64,000 nt of DNA, taken from positions 310,001-374,000 of the forward strand of contig CBDHFT010000001.1 in the NCBI GenBank assembly GCA_965262775.1, written 5' to 3'. Source of the DNA: JASGCL01 sp965262775. GTDB lineage: Bacteria; Pseudomonadota; Alphaproteobacteria; JASGCL01. This document shows positions 44,098 to 52,819 of the stretch, one piece after another. The notes beneath the pieces are model-generated. The model had not been told where the DNA came from and did not search any database. It worked only from the letters and a program-made list of their open reading frames with translations. Made by a program: the position numbers and the translations under genes. Numbering within the stretch: the first letter of the stretch is position 1; the number at the start of each line of letters is the position of its first letter.

Positions 44098-44427
44098 ATG
44101 AAGGGAAAATTGGTTGGCAAATTGCCAGTGGTTTATATATTGGCATCGCAAAAGGGCGGCACTTTATACATTGGTGTAACCTCCGACCTTGGTCAGCGCA
44201 TGGCGCAACACCGCGACGAAACCATGAAAGGGTTTAGCCAACAATATCAAGTAAAACGATTGGTTTATTATGAAACATACGACGATATGACCATGGCCAT
44301 CAAACGCGAGAAACAATTAAAAAGATGGAAAAGAAATTGGAAAATAGAGTTGATAGAAAAACAAAATGAAGAATGGCAAGATATGACCAACAGGTTTTAT
44401 AAAAAAGAATATGGCTCTGCTAGTTAA
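44098..44427 (+). CDS. GIY-YIG domain endonuclease-like protein
   Basis: This 109-aa protein has the small UPF0213-type GIY-YIG fold: VVYILASQKGGTLYIGVTSDL gives the catalytic Tyr pair and GVT, HRDETMKGFSQQYQVKRLVYYE follows, and AIKREKQLKRWKRNWKIELI carries the conserved Arg/Lys helix with the Glu. These small proteins are widespread; their DNA targets are mostly unknown. The gene begins exactly at the end of the duplicated REP-like block, so the repeats flank it. No strong ribosome-binding site is seen. Confidence 0.88.
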   Translation: MKGKLVGKLPVVYILASQKGGTLYIGVTSDLGQRMAQHRDETMKGFSQQYQVKRLVYYETYDDMTMAIKREKQLKRWKRNWKIELIEKQNEEWQDMTNRFYKKEYGSAS

Positions 44428-44474
44428 AAAACCCTAGGCCAAAATAAAAAAAAAGGCGGCACTTTATACAGCGG

Positions 44475-44502
44475 AAAAGCCTGGCTCCAGGCGCGAGCCT
44501 AG
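44475..44502. repeat. Small palindromic element, CTAGGC family
   Basis: AAAAGCCTGG followed by CTCCAGGCGCGAGCCTAG is a close relative of the element at 16835-16858. It forms an AGGC/GCCT hairpin and overlaps the stop codon of the zinc-finger gene. Confidence 0.5.
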
Positions 44503-44675
44503 GCGGTTTTTTGATAAATCGCGCCACAATAGGGGCATTCGATTTCCTTGTGTTTTTTCAAACTTAGGTAAACCGCGGGGTGGTTGGCTCCCACCACAAC
44601 CGAACCATTGCAACAAACTTGGTCGTCTTTGACAATAATTTTGTCCTGTTTTTTTATAGAAGGGGAGAAGGCCAT
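44499..44675 (-). CDS. Small zinc-finger protein (zf-CHCC / NDUFS6-like)
   Basis: A 58-aa minus-strand frame (ATG at 44673-44675, TAG at 44499-44501). The central part reads VCCNGSVVVGANHPAVYLSL and then ECPYCGAIYQ. The Cys, His-Pro and Cys-x2-Cys spacing fits the zf-CHCC family (PF10276), alphaproteobacterial proteins related to the NDUFS6 subunit of complex I. In bacteria the family is often encoded alone. The stop codon lies within the CTAGGC palindrome. Its short length and conserved-looking pattern make it a real gene in my view. Confidence 0.85.
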   Translation of the reverse strand: MAFSPSIKKQDKIIVKDDQVCCNGSVVVGANHPAVYLSLKKHKEIECPYCGAIYQKTA

Positions 44676-44763
44676 GATTTTTTATAACCAGTTTTTTATA
44701 AAACGATAAGTTAAAAAACGCAAGGGGGGCAAGGGTCGGCGCAGCGAACGGGTGAGCGATTAA

Positions 44764-45339
44764 TTACACCGTGGGTGGTTCGCCATAGCGGTTGGGTTTT
44801 GAACTGCCCGCCAACAGGTCAATCACCAAACCAATAATTTCAGGAATAAAAAACAGCGTGAAGCCAGGCAAACCGCGGTCATGAAAACGCCGCACCGTCA
44901 AAGCGATGGAAGGCGGCAAGAGGTAAAGCGTGGCCAATAACACAGGGATAGCAGGCACAAAAACGGGCGCAATAAAATGCCAAGCATGAGAGATGAAGTT
45001 ATGGATAGATTGCAATAAATCGCCCAACGGCATGATGGCCAAACCAACAAACCCCGCAATAAACAATAAAAACACAATACCCAAATGCCGCCATATGTAG
45101 GTCGGCAAAGAAAAAATAAAACACGCCGCCACGAATCGCAACCCCAATTCCGCGCTGCTATCAGGGGTGGGCAACAACGCGTCCGAAAAAAAAGATTTAA
45201 AAATAAAGAGAGACAAGGATGCCGCCGCCGCATGGATAAGCCAAAAAACAAATTGCCCCACCCAATATTCGCGGCGCGACGCGCGCCCCGATAAGGTAAA
45301 ATATTTTTTCATAAAAATACTATCGATAATATCTAACAT
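44764..45339 (-). CDS. DUF805 membrane protein
   Basis: The 191-aa protein has the DUF805 signature: FTLSGRASRREYWVGQFVFW at the N-terminus and ALTVRRFHDRGLPGF near the C-terminus, ending NRYGEPP. Five to six hydrophobic segments lie between. The family is of unknown function and often occurs in bacterial inner membranes. A paralogue lies immediately upstream (45557-46123) with the same order of motifs, so the pair arose by local duplication. The middle segments differ strongly between them. Confidence 0.88.
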   Translation of the reverse strand: MLDIIDSIFMKKYFTLSGRASRREYWVGQFVFWLIHAAAASLSLFIFKSFFSDALLPTPDSSAELGLRFVAACFIFSLPTYIWRHLGIVFLLFIAGFVGLAIMPLGDLLQSIHNFISHAWHFIAPVFVPAIPVLLATLYLLPPSIALTVRRFHDRGLPGFTLFFIPEIIGLVIDLLAGSSKPNRYGEPPTV

Positions 45340-45556
45340 CGCATTTATTCCTTCTTCATTCCTTGCCCCTATGGGTGATTAATTATTCAAATTCCATGAC
45401 CGAAACTTTAACCCCAGCCATCAAGTTTTTATAAAAGGATAATGATAAAAGTGCAAGGGGTTTGAAAGGGGGTTTGAAAGGGGGGTTTTGCATGGGTTTG
45501 GAAAGGGAAGTGTGATAAGGATGCTACCACTATTAGCCGAAGGGCGGATTTGCGCT

Positions 45557-46123
45557 TTATACTTCGGGCGGGTTGCCGAAACGATTGGGCTTGCTGCTGC
45601 CCGATAGCAGGTCGATAATCAAACCCAAAATTTCGGGAATAAAAAATAAGGTAAAGCCAGGCAAACCGCGGTCATGAAAACGCCGCACGGTCAGGGCGAT
45701 GGAGGGGAGCAATAGGAACAGCGTCGTCAACAAAACGGGGGCAGCATACCACGCAACGGGTCTAATAAATTTGGAAAGGGAGGTCAGCCCATGATGAGCA
45801 AATTGCATAAAGTCATGTAGCGGCATGATGGCCAAACCCACAAACGCGGCAATGAAACCAACGATGAGAAGCCCCGCATGACGCCAAAGATAGGTTGGTA
45901 GGCTGAAAACAAAACAAGCGACCACAAATTGTATACCCAGGGGATGCACCGCGTGCAATTTGGGCGGGGCGGAAAAATTTTTAAAAATAAACAGCGATAG
46001 GCTGGCCGCGCCAGCATGCAACGCCCAAAAAATAAACTGCCCCACCCAATATTCGCGGCGCGAGGCGCGCCCCGACAGGGTGAAATATTTTTTTATAAAT
46101 ATACTATCGATTATGTCGAGCAT
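45557..46123 (-). CDS. DUF805 membrane protein, paralogue
   Basis: About 188 aa from the ATG at 46121-46123; an upstream in-frame extension to 46195 is not like the paralogue. It shares MLDIIDSIF.KKYFTLSGRASRREYWVGQF (in parts) and ALTVRRFHDRGLPGFTLFFIPE with the gene at 44764 and ends with the same NRFGNPPEV type tail. Both lie on the minus strand about 220 bases apart. Function unknown. The two are likely products of a recent duplication because the ends are nearly identical. Confidence 0.88.
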   Translation of the reverse strand: MLDIIDSIFIKKYFTLSGRASRREYWVGQFIFWALHAGAASLSLFIFKNFSAPPKLHAVHPLGIQFVVACFVFSLPTYLWRHAGLLIVGFIAAFVGLAIMPLHDFMQFAHHGLTSLSKFIRPVAWYAAPVLLTTLFLLLPSIALTVRRFHDRGLPGFTLFFIPEILGLIIDLLSGSSKPNRFGNPPEV

Positions 46124-46211
46124 TGTTGTTTGTTTCCGCTTAGACGGCGTTAACCATTTTTGCCCAGTTTCATGCCCCTGGGTCATCACCTGCATGCTAA
46201 CAGGTTTGTTA

Positions 46212-47369
46212 TTAATATGCCAGTTCGATTAATTCTTCGAAGTTTTTCAATTCCATGGGGCGCGAATTGCCCGATGTGTTGGGGTCGCGCAACGCATGTT
46301 CGGCCATGATAGAAAACTTGTCCTTGGTTACCTTTAAATCGCGCAACCCCTTGGGCACGCCCAATTCTTCTTTAAACTTTACCAACCAATCGATAAAACC
46401 TTTGTTGCTGGTATCCTTTAATTCCAATGTGTGCGCCATCACTTGGTAACGATCTTTCACATAACCTTGGTTATATTCCATGACATAGGGCAACAACACG
46501 CCGTTGGTTAAACCATGGTGGGCGTTGAAAAAACCGCCGACGGGGTGAGCGATGGAATGCACCGCCCCCATGTTTTTTTGAAAAGCCATTGCCCCCATCG
46601 CCGAACCCAACAACATGTGGGAACGGGCTTCGATATTTTTGCCGTCTTTGAAGGCTATGGGCAGGTATTTTTTAATCAACCTCATCCCTTGCAACGCAAT
46701 ACCGTCGCATATGGGATGAAAATTGGGGCAGGCAAAAGATTCGATACAATGGGTCAGGGCGTCCATGCCCGTTGCCACGGTTAAAAATGGTGGCAAATCA
46801 AATGTTAATTCGGGGTCTTGGATAACAATGCTGGGCAACATCAAGGGATGGAAAATAATTTTTTTCTCATGGGTGGTTTCGTTTAAAATTACCGAAGCAC
46901 GGCCAACCTCCGACCCAGTACCCGCGGTGGTGGGAATGGCGATGGTTTTGACAATGCCCTTGGTGTCGGCGCGCGTCCACCAATCGCCAATATCTTCAAA
47001 ATCCCACATGGGGCGGGTTTGCCCCGCCATGAAGGCAATGGTTTTGCCCGCGTCAATGCCCGAACCACCGCCGAATAAAATAACGCCGTCGTGTTTACCT
47101 GCCCTGAAAATTTTTAATCCATCGTTGACATTGGTTTCGGTGGGGTTGCCTTGCACTTCGGCAAAGAAACCAAAATTGATTTTGGCGGCCGATAAAATAT
47201 CCTTCACCAATTTTACAATGGGCATGGTTGCCAACCCCTTGTCGGTGACGACCAATGGGTTTTTAAACCCTAGTTCCTGCACCGCGGCGGGCAAATCTTG
47301 GATTCGCCCCGCACCCGCCCAAATTTTGGTGGGGTAAGAAAAATTGCCGCGTCCCGTGAAATTGTTCAT
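46212..47369 (-). CDS. Iron-containing alcohol dehydrogenase
   Basis: The 385-aa protein matches group III Fe-dependent alcohol dehydrogenases. Visible are GGGSGIDAGKTIAFM for the nucleotide, TTAGTGSEVGRASVI, and the iron-site AVHSIAHPVGGFFNAHHGLTNGVLLPYVMEYN (in parts) with the conserved His residues. It reduces or oxidises a small alcohol, aldehyde or hydroxy acid with NAD(P). It lies directly downstream of the aldehyde dehydrogenase on the same strand (41 bases), suggesting an operon that takes an alcohol/aldehyde pair. The substrate is not evident; a role in amine catabolism is inferred from the divergent permease and GS-like genes. Confidence 0.92.
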   Translation of the reverse strand: MNNFTGRGNFSYPTKIWAGAGRIQDLPAAVQELGFKNPLVVTDKGLATMPIVKLVKDILSAAKINFGFFAEVQGNPTETNVNDGLKIFRAGKHDGVILFGGGSGIDAGKTIAFMAGQTRPMWDFEDIGDWWTRADTKGIVKTIAIPTTAGTGSEVGRASVILNETTHEKKIIFHPLMLPSIVIQDPELTFDLPPFLTVATGMDALTHCIESFACPNFHPICDGIALQGMRLIKKYLPIAFKDGKNIEARSHMLLGSAMGAMAFQKNMGAVHSIAHPVGGFFNAHHGLTNGVLLPYVMEYNQGYVKDRYQVMAHTLELKDTSNKGFIDWLVKFKEELGVPKGLRDLKVTKDKFSIMAEHALRDPNTSGNSRPMELKNFEELIELAY

Positions 47370-47410
47370 AAATATGTTCCCTTATTTTTTGGTTGTTGAT
47401 TATGTAAAAC

Positions 47411-48808
47411 TTATATTTTTTTCAAATGGAAATTTTTGGGGCGGGTAACGCTGTCGAAACCACCCATGCCAAGCGAAATGCCGCGGCCTGTTTCTTTAAC
47501 CCCCGTCCAACCCAAACCTGGGTCAACATAATCACAACGATTCATAAACACCGTGCCTGTTTCAATTTGGCGGCCAATGTTGGTTGCCCGTTCAACATCG
47601 TTCGTCCAAAGCGACGCGGTTAAACCATATTGGCTGTCATTCATCAATGGAATGGCTTCGGCATCGCTCTTCACCTTCATGATACCCACCACGGGGCCGA
47701 ATGTTTCTTCGCGCATCACCACCATGTCATGGTTAACATCGGTTAAAATTTGCGGCATGACATAACAATCCGTGCCATTGTCTTTGGGGAAAAGTTTTGC
47801 ATCAATATGGGCCTTGGCACCCTGTTGCAATGCCGCCGCAACCTGCTCGCGCACCGTTTTGGCAAAACGGATATTGGCCATGGGACCAATGGTGGTTTTT
47901 TCATCAAGCGGATTATCCAACACGTATTTTTTGGTTAATTCTATCGCGCCCGTTAAAAACTCATCGTAAACTTTTTCATGAACATAAATACGTTCGATAC
48001 CGCAACAACATTGGCCCGAATTAAAAAATGCGCCGTCGACCAAACCGTCAACCGCGGCCTTCACATCGGCATCCTCCATAACATAGGCGGGGTCTTTACC
48101 ACCCAATTCCAAACCGACGCCAGCGAAGGAACCGCCAGCCGCCTTTTCAATGGCACGGCCACCACCGACCGAACCAGTAAAATTGACAAAATTAATATCG
48201 CCGCTACCCAATAATTTTTCGGTTTGCCCATGGTTAAGCACCACGTTGCTGAACAAACCCGCGGGCAGGCCCGCCATGTCGAATGCTTTTTGAAAACGCT
48301 CGCCCACCAAAATGGTTTGCGCCGAATGTTTCAATATAACCGCATTGCCCGATAACAGGGCGACGCTGATGGTGCTGTTCGCTGTTAAATAAGGATAATT
48401 CCATGGGGCAATGACCATCGCCACGCCAACGGGTTCGCGGGCTTGGAAACGGGTAAAGCCTGCTTTGTTTTTTTCGTCATTGTCGGGGGGCAAACGGTCG
48501 GCCAAGGCAACATCGGCATATTTCAACATGAATTGCATACGTTCTTCAAACCCACGCCATTCGCCACCAAAACGCACGGGGCGACCCATTTGTTGTGCCA
48601 ATTCGGGAATAATTTCTTGATTCATCGACTGCATAGCGGCCAAGAATTTTACCATATATTCTTTGCGCGTTTTTAATGGCGTCGCCGCCCATTTTTTTTG
48701 CGCCTGCTTCGCCTGGGCAATAATTTTTGCCAAATTATCGTCGCTGGTTACATCGCGGCTTGCCAATAACTTGCCATCGATGGGGGAAATACATTCTATT
48801 TTTTTCAT
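47411..48808 (-). CDS. Aldehyde dehydrogenase
   Basis: The 465-aa sequence is a complete NAD(P)-dependent aldehyde dehydrogenase. Conserved blocks are VAPWNYPYLTANSTIS (in parts), FTGSVGGGRAIEKAAG, LELGGKDPAYVMEDADV and the catalytic FNSGQCCCGIERIYVHE with its Cys, and EETFGPVVGIMKV at the C-terminal side. It oxidises an aldehyde to an acid. The length and sequence fit the group including succinate-semialdehyde and gamma-glutamyl-aminobutyraldehyde dehydrogenases (PuuC-like). It is upstream of the iron alcohol dehydrogenase and divergent from the permease and GS-like genes, consistent with oxidation of the aldehyde formed from an amine. Confidence 0.93.
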   Translation of the reverse strand: MKKIECISPIDGKLLASRDVTSDDNLAKIIAQAKQAQKKWAATPLKTRKEYMVKFLAAMQSMNQEIIPELAQQMGRPVRFGGEWRGFEERMQFMLKYADVALADRLPPDNDEKNKAGFTRFQAREPVGVAMVIAPWNYPYLTANSTISVALLSGNAVILKHSAQTILVGERFQKAFDMAGLPAGLFSNVVLNHGQTEKLLGSGDINFVNFTGSVGGGRAIEKAAGGSFAGVGLELGGKDPAYVMEDADVKAAVDGLVDGAFFNSGQCCCGIERIYVHEKVYDEFLTGAIELTKKYVLDNPLDEKTTIGPMANIRFAKTVREQVAAALQQGAKAHIDAKLFPKDNGTDCYVMPQILTDVNHDMVVMREETFGPVVGIMKVKSDAEAIPLMNDSQYGLTASLWTNDVERATNIGRQIETGTVFMNRCDYVDPGLGWTGVKETGRGISLGMGGFDSVTRPKNFHLKKI

Positions 48809-49237
48809 GGTTTTATGCTTCCTTTGTTATATAAATTATTTTTTTTAAATAATAAATCACTTATTTGCTCAATTTTGCCTTAATATTGCCTATATTAAAT
48901 ATTATCTTTTTACGGGTTATCATGGCATGGCCATGCTTTGCAATTAATTTTTTGCAGTATTTTCTTCCTTGTTCCCTCCCTTTTGTAAAAAAAAACATGG
49001 TTTGTCAAATGAAAAATCAAAATATATACGAAAAATTGACCAAAACAGATACTAAAAATTGAAAGATATATAAATTTTATTTGCAAAATATTTTTTATCT
49101 GCTTAAACTTGCGCCAACAAAACACCAAAAATTGGTGGTGGGGACAAATTGTTTTTATACTTCTTTCTCTCCGCTACCTTTGTTTGAATTATGTTTTTTT
49201 AACAACATTGTTGAACTTAATGTAAAGGAGAGAAACA
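48809..49237. other. Divergent intergenic region
   Basis: This AT-rich stretch of 429 bases separates the minus-strand aldehyde dehydrogenase from the plus-strand permease and must hold both promoters. I could not identify a clear operator or promoter pair. The permease start has a strong AAAGGAGAG site. Short frames in the region have no protein-like features. Confidence 0.5.
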
Positions 49238-50803
49238 ATGGCAAAAAATAAAAAAATGGGCTCGGCAGACGATATAAAAATGCTGCACAGCATGGGCTAT
49301 GCCCAAGAGCTCGATCGCAAAATGTCGGGATTTTCCAACTTTGCGATAAGCTTTAGTATCATCTGCATTTTGGCGGGTGGTATCAACAGCATTGCTTGGG
49401 CAACCAGCGGTGTTGGTGGCGCGGCGATTGGGATTGGTTGGCTGGTTGGCTGTCTTATCTCGGGGTTGTTTGCCCTATGTATGGCACAAATTGCTTCGTC
49501 CTATCCTACGGCGGGCGGTTTGTATCACTGGGGTTCTATCCTTGGTAATCGCTTTATCGGTTGGCTAACCGCTTGGTTCAACCTGCTTGGTCTTATCACC
49601 GTGCTTGGTTCCATCGATGTTGGCTTATGGTATTTTTTCAATGGCGCTTTTGGCGAAACATTGGGATTAACCGATAACTATTTGGGCAAATTTGGCAAGG
49701 TGGAAGTCATGGGCTTAGACGCCAATTACTTAAACCAAGTTACCTTTGTCGTCGGCGCGCTGGTGGTGCAGGGGATTATCAACCATGTTGGTATCCGCTT
49801 AACCAGTTTCTTAACCGATATTTCGGGTTATGTTATTTTTGCCACCGCGGCTTTTTTAACCGTGATGTGCCTGTTGTATGCGCAAAGCTATGACATCAGC
49901 CGTTTGTGGTCGTTTCATAACTATTCGGGTGAAGCAGGTGGTAGCGTTTGGCCTGACAACAGCAACATGTGGTTGCTGTTTGGTTTGGGGCTTTTGTTGC
50001 CTATCTACACCATCACGGGTTATGACGCTTCGGCCCATACTTCGGAAGAAACCCAGGACGCGGCTCGTGCCGTGCCTCGTGGCATTGTCACGTCGGTCTT
50101 TTGGTCGGGCGTGGCGGGTTACATCATGCTGGTGTCTTTCTTGCTCTTTATCCCCAACATGGATGATGCGGCAAAACAGGGCTGGAATGTCTTCTTCTGG
50201 GCTATCAATAGCTTGCCTGCTTGGTCGGCATTTTTGATATATATTGGCATAGCCATCGCACAATTTTTGTGTGGCTTGGCGGCCTTGACCTCAACCTCGC
50301 GCATGATATTTGCTTTCTCGCGCGATGGGGGTTTGCCCTTGTCTAAAATATGGCGCAAAGTTTCCACCAATTTCCGCGTGCCCGCCAATGGTATTTGGCT
50401 GGCCGTGCTGCTTGGTGCGTTATTCACTTCCTACACCAAGGTTTATTCCGTGGTGGTGGCGGTTTGCGTTATCATGATATTTATATCCTACGCCATTCCT
50501 GTGATTGCGGGGTATTTTGCTATCGGCACAAAAAAATGGAACAAGATGGGACCATGGAACATGGGCGTTGCCAATTACAAATTGGTATCGGCTTTGGTGT
50601 TACTTGCCATGTTGTTTATTTTTTATCTTGGGGTGCAACCCCCCAACAATTTGGCGTTTGACATGACGATTTGGTTCGTTGTTATCACCGCCATTGTATG
50701 GGTGTTGATTGAAAACAAACGATTTAAGGGTCCGCCAATTGGCAAAGACATTCAAAAACGGATGTCAGCCATTAAGCAGGCCGAAAGCAAATTCAAAAAA
50801 TAA
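49238..50803 (+). CDS. Amino acid/amine permease (APC superfamily)
   Basis: The 521-aa protein has twelve hydrophobic segments and the APC-family start: SGFSNFAISFSIICILAGGINS then GGLYHWGSILGNRFIGWL, with YDASAHTSEETQDAARAVPRGI in the middle, as in GABA, ethanolamine and other amino-acid permeases. An AAAGGAGAG ribosome-binding site lies just upstream. It is followed by a strong terminator, then by the glutamine synthetase-like gene. The transported amine cannot be read from sequence. It is divergent from the dehydrogenase pair, so the four genes probably serve one catabolic route. Confidence 0.92.
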   Translation: MAKNKKMGSADDIKMLHSMGYAQELDRKMSGFSNFAISFSIICILAGGINSIAWATSGVGGAAIGIGWLVGCLISGLFALCMAQIASSYPTAGGLYHWGSILGNRFIGWLTAWFNLLGLITVLGSIDVGLWYFFNGAFGETLGLTDNYLGKFGKVEVMGLDANYLNQVTFVVGALVVQGIINHVGIRLTSFLTDISGYVIFATAAFLTVMCLLYAQSYDISRLWSFHNYSGEAGGSVWPDNSNMWLLFGLGLLLPIYTITGYDASAHTSEETQDAARAVPRGIVTSVFWSGVAGYIMLVSFLLFIPNMDDAAKQGWNVFFWAINSLPAWSAFLIYIGIAIAQFLCGLAALTSTSRMIFAFSRDGGLPLSKIWRKVSTNFRVPANGIWLAVLLGALFTSYTKVYSVVVAVCVIMIFISYAIPVIAGYFAIGTKKWNKMGPWNMGVANYKLVSALVLLAMLFIFYLGVQPPNNLAFDMTIWFVVITAIVWVLIENKRFKGPPIGKDIQKRMSAIKQAESKFKK

Positions 50804-50830
50804 CTTTTTTGGATAAAAAACGATGGTCAG

Positions 50831-50880
50831 TTCCCCGTCCTTGATTTGAAAAAATTGAGGACGGGGGATTGATTTTTTTA
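50831..50880 (+). terminator. Rho-independent terminator after the permease
   Basis: CCCCGTCCT (50833-50841) pairs with AGGACGGGG (50858-50866) across a 16-base loop, followed by GATTGA and a run of seven T. It lies between the permease and the GS-like gene, so read-through may be needed for cotranscription. Confidence 0.85.
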
Positions 50881-50938
50881 AATTGAAACAATAGATAAGT
50901 TATTCAAGTCAATAAAGAAATTATCAGGTAATAAAATA

Positions 50939-52357
50939 ATGAATAAGAAGATTGATATACCCAAAGTAGCAAATGCCGAGGATGCCAAAAAATTAATCAC
51001 GGCACGCGGGTTGTCGCACGTAAAATTAGCGGTATCCGATATTGACGGCGTATTGCGCGGCAAATGGGTATCGCGCGAGAAGTTTTTTTCCGCCCTTGAT
51101 AGCGGTTTTGGTTTTTGTGATATTTTGTTCGGCTGGGATAGTGCCGATGTGAATTACAGCAGTGGTGTATTCACCAATTGGGATAGTGGCTTCCCCGATA
51201 GTTTGATGATGGTTGCCCCCGAAACGGCGCGTAATTTGCCCACCGAACCCATAGCGGGCGACGGTGCCGAGGGTGGCGATAACCCAATGAATTTACTTTT
51301 TTTGGCCGAGGGTGGCGCCGACCGTATCAGGCAAGTTGACCCCCGTTCGGTGCTGAAAAAAATTATCAATTGGGGCAAAGACATGGGTTTGCATGCCACC
51401 GCCGCGGTCGAATATGAATTTTTTATGTTTCGCGAAACCCCCGAATCGGTGCGCGAAAAAAATTATCAAAACCTCATTCCCTTGACGCCAGGATTTTTTG
51501 GTTATTCGCTGTTGCGCGCGGGGAAAGAACATGATTTTTATGACCAATTGATGTCGATGTGCGCCGCCATGCGTATACCGTTGGAAGGATTACACACCGA
51601 AACGGGCCCTGGCGTTTTGGAAGCGGCGATAGAAAAATCAGAAGTGATGGAAGCCGCCGACCGTGCCGCTATTTTTAAAACCTACGCCAAAATTTTGGCG
51701 CAAAAGAATAATTTGATGGCGACCTTCATGGCGAAATGGTCCAACGAATACCCTGGCCAATCGGGGCATATCCATCTCTCCCTCACCGATAACAATGGCA
51801 AGGGGGTCTTCTTTGATAAAAACAACGAACATAATATAAGCGACACCATGCGCCATTTCATTGGCGGCCAAGAATTGTTGTTGCCCGAATTTTTGGCCAT
51901 GGTGGCGCCAACCGCCAACAGCTACACCAGGCTTATCCCTGGCTATTGGGCGCCCAATTACGCCGCTTGGGGTATTGAAAACCGCACCACCGCTTTGCGC
52001 GTGATAGGAAGCTCTGAAAAATCTATCAGGGTTGAATATCGCGTGGCGGCGGCCGACCAAAATCCTTATTTGGCTTTGGCGGCGGCTTTGGCTTCGGGCC
52101 TCTATGGCATTGCCAACAAAATTGAACCACGCCCCCGCGTGATTGGCAATGGTTATGAAAATGTTGATGCCAAGAAACATCCCCTGCCCAGCACCTTGGG
52201 CGAGGCTACTTCGCGCTTTCGCGCATCGAAAGTGGCGCGTGAAATTTTTGGCGAATTGTTTGTCGAACATTACAGCATGACGCGTGAACATGAACAACGC
52301 GAAGCCTTGAAGGCCATTACCGATTGGCAATTGAAACGCTATTTCGAAATTATCTAA
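50939..52357 (+). CDS. Glutamine synthetase-like gamma-glutamyl-amine ligase
   Basis: The 472-aa sequence has the catalytic GS fold: VEYEFFMFRETPES with the metal Glu, HTETGPGVLEAA, GQSGHIHLSL with the His, YTRLIPGYWAPNYAAWGIENRTTALRV (in parts) and RVEYRVAAADQNPYLALAAALASG. It is more like the PuuA/gamma-glutamyl-amine ligase group than the housekeeping GlnA: the N-terminal 140 residues include SHVKLAVSDIDGVLRGKWVSR. It would attach glutamate to an amine (for example putrescine or ethanolamine), the first step of an assimilation route. The actual amine is not proven. It follows the permease and is coupled to a small membrane protein. Confidence 0.85.
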   Translation: MNKKIDIPKVANAEDAKKLITARGLSHVKLAVSDIDGVLRGKWVSREKFFSALDSGFGFCDILFGWDSADVNYSSGVFTNWDSGFPDSLMMVAPETARNLPTEPIAGDGAEGGDNPMNLLFLAEGGADRIRQVDPRSVLKKIINWGKDMGLHATAAVEYEFFMFRETPESVREKNYQNLIPLTPGFFGYSLLRAGKEHDFYDQLMSMCAAMRIPLEGLHTETGPGVLEAAIEKSEVMEAADRAAIFKTYAKILAQKNNLMATFMAKWSNEYPGQSGHIHLSLTDNNGKGVFFDKNNEHNISDTMRHFIGGQELLLPEFLAMVAPTANSYTRLIPGYWAPNYAAWGIENRTTALRVIGSSEKSIRVEYRVAAADQNPYLALAAALASGLYGIANKIEPRPRVIGNGYENVDAKKHPLPSTLGEATSRFRASKVAREIFGELFVEHYSMTREHEQREALKAITDWQLKRYFEII

Positions 52358-52358
52358 C

Positions 52359-52769
52359 ATGGCAAAAGGGACAACAACCAACATTAAAAAAGATAAGCTG
52401 TTTGACGTTTTTTCCAAACGCGGCTTGGTTTTTGGTTTTTTATTATGGGTCGTGATGTTTTCTATCGGCCTTATGCTAAGGTTAGAGCGCGACGCGGGAG
52501 TCATCAGCCCCTTGACCATGAAGTTGCTGTTGATATTGGGGGGCAGCGGCTTGGCATTTATTTTTTATCGTTTGTTGCGTAGCCAAGGGTTTCTTCATCG
52601 TAGTATTGCCCATAGTTTCATGCTGGTTAACAGCTTGCTCGACATTATTATTTTGATGGGTATTTTTCAGCGCAACATGGTCGAATGGTTGGGTAGCGTT
52701 TTTATTTTTTACATCGTGGTTTTTTACGGGCTTTATTATTTGCTACGCAAGCCCTTGCCTCGCCGTTAA
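52359..52769 (+). CDS. Small integral membrane protein
   Basis: This 136-aa protein has four hydrophobic segments (GLVFGFLLWVVMFSIGLML, LLLILGGSGLAFIFYRLL, SFMLVNSLLDIIILMGIF and VFIFYIVVFYGLYYLL) and basic ends. The ATG at 52359 is one base after the GS-like stop codon, so translation is coupled. I do not recognise the family. It may be an accessory subunit of the amine pathway, but the evidence is only position. No signal peptide. Confidence 0.75.
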   Translation: MAKGTTTNIKKDKLFDVFSKRGLVFGFLLWVVMFSIGLMLRLERDAGVISPLTMKLLLILGGSGLAFIFYRLLRSQGFLHRSIAHSFMLVNSLLDIIILMGIFQRNMVEWLGSVFIFYIVVFYGLYYLLRKPLPRR

Positions 52770-52819
52770 GGAATTTGTTTGCACTATTGTTTTTGTTGTT
52801 TTTGTTGTAAAAACCCCTG

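Larger units (their letters stand above)
43023..44108. repeat. Duplicated block of REP-like tandem hairpin repeats
   Basis: A block of about 600 bases (43023-43618) is repeated at 43624-44108. Each copy starts with the last codons of the upstream gene, continues with a common sequence (TACTCCTCCCCCCGTCATTCC onward, 20-base cores), carries tandem units, and ends with a common segment that finishes at the ATGAAGGGAAAATT start of the GIY-YIG gene. The first copy has three 100-base units, the second two. The junction at 43618-43624 fuses the start of the GIY-YIG gene to the tail of the upstream gene, which shows a tandem duplication. Confidence 0.9.

Noticed and set aside
51638..52519. Minus-strand frame of 293 codons
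   Set aside because: It is antisense to the GS-like gene, which has all catalytic motifs; the frame has no recognisable features.
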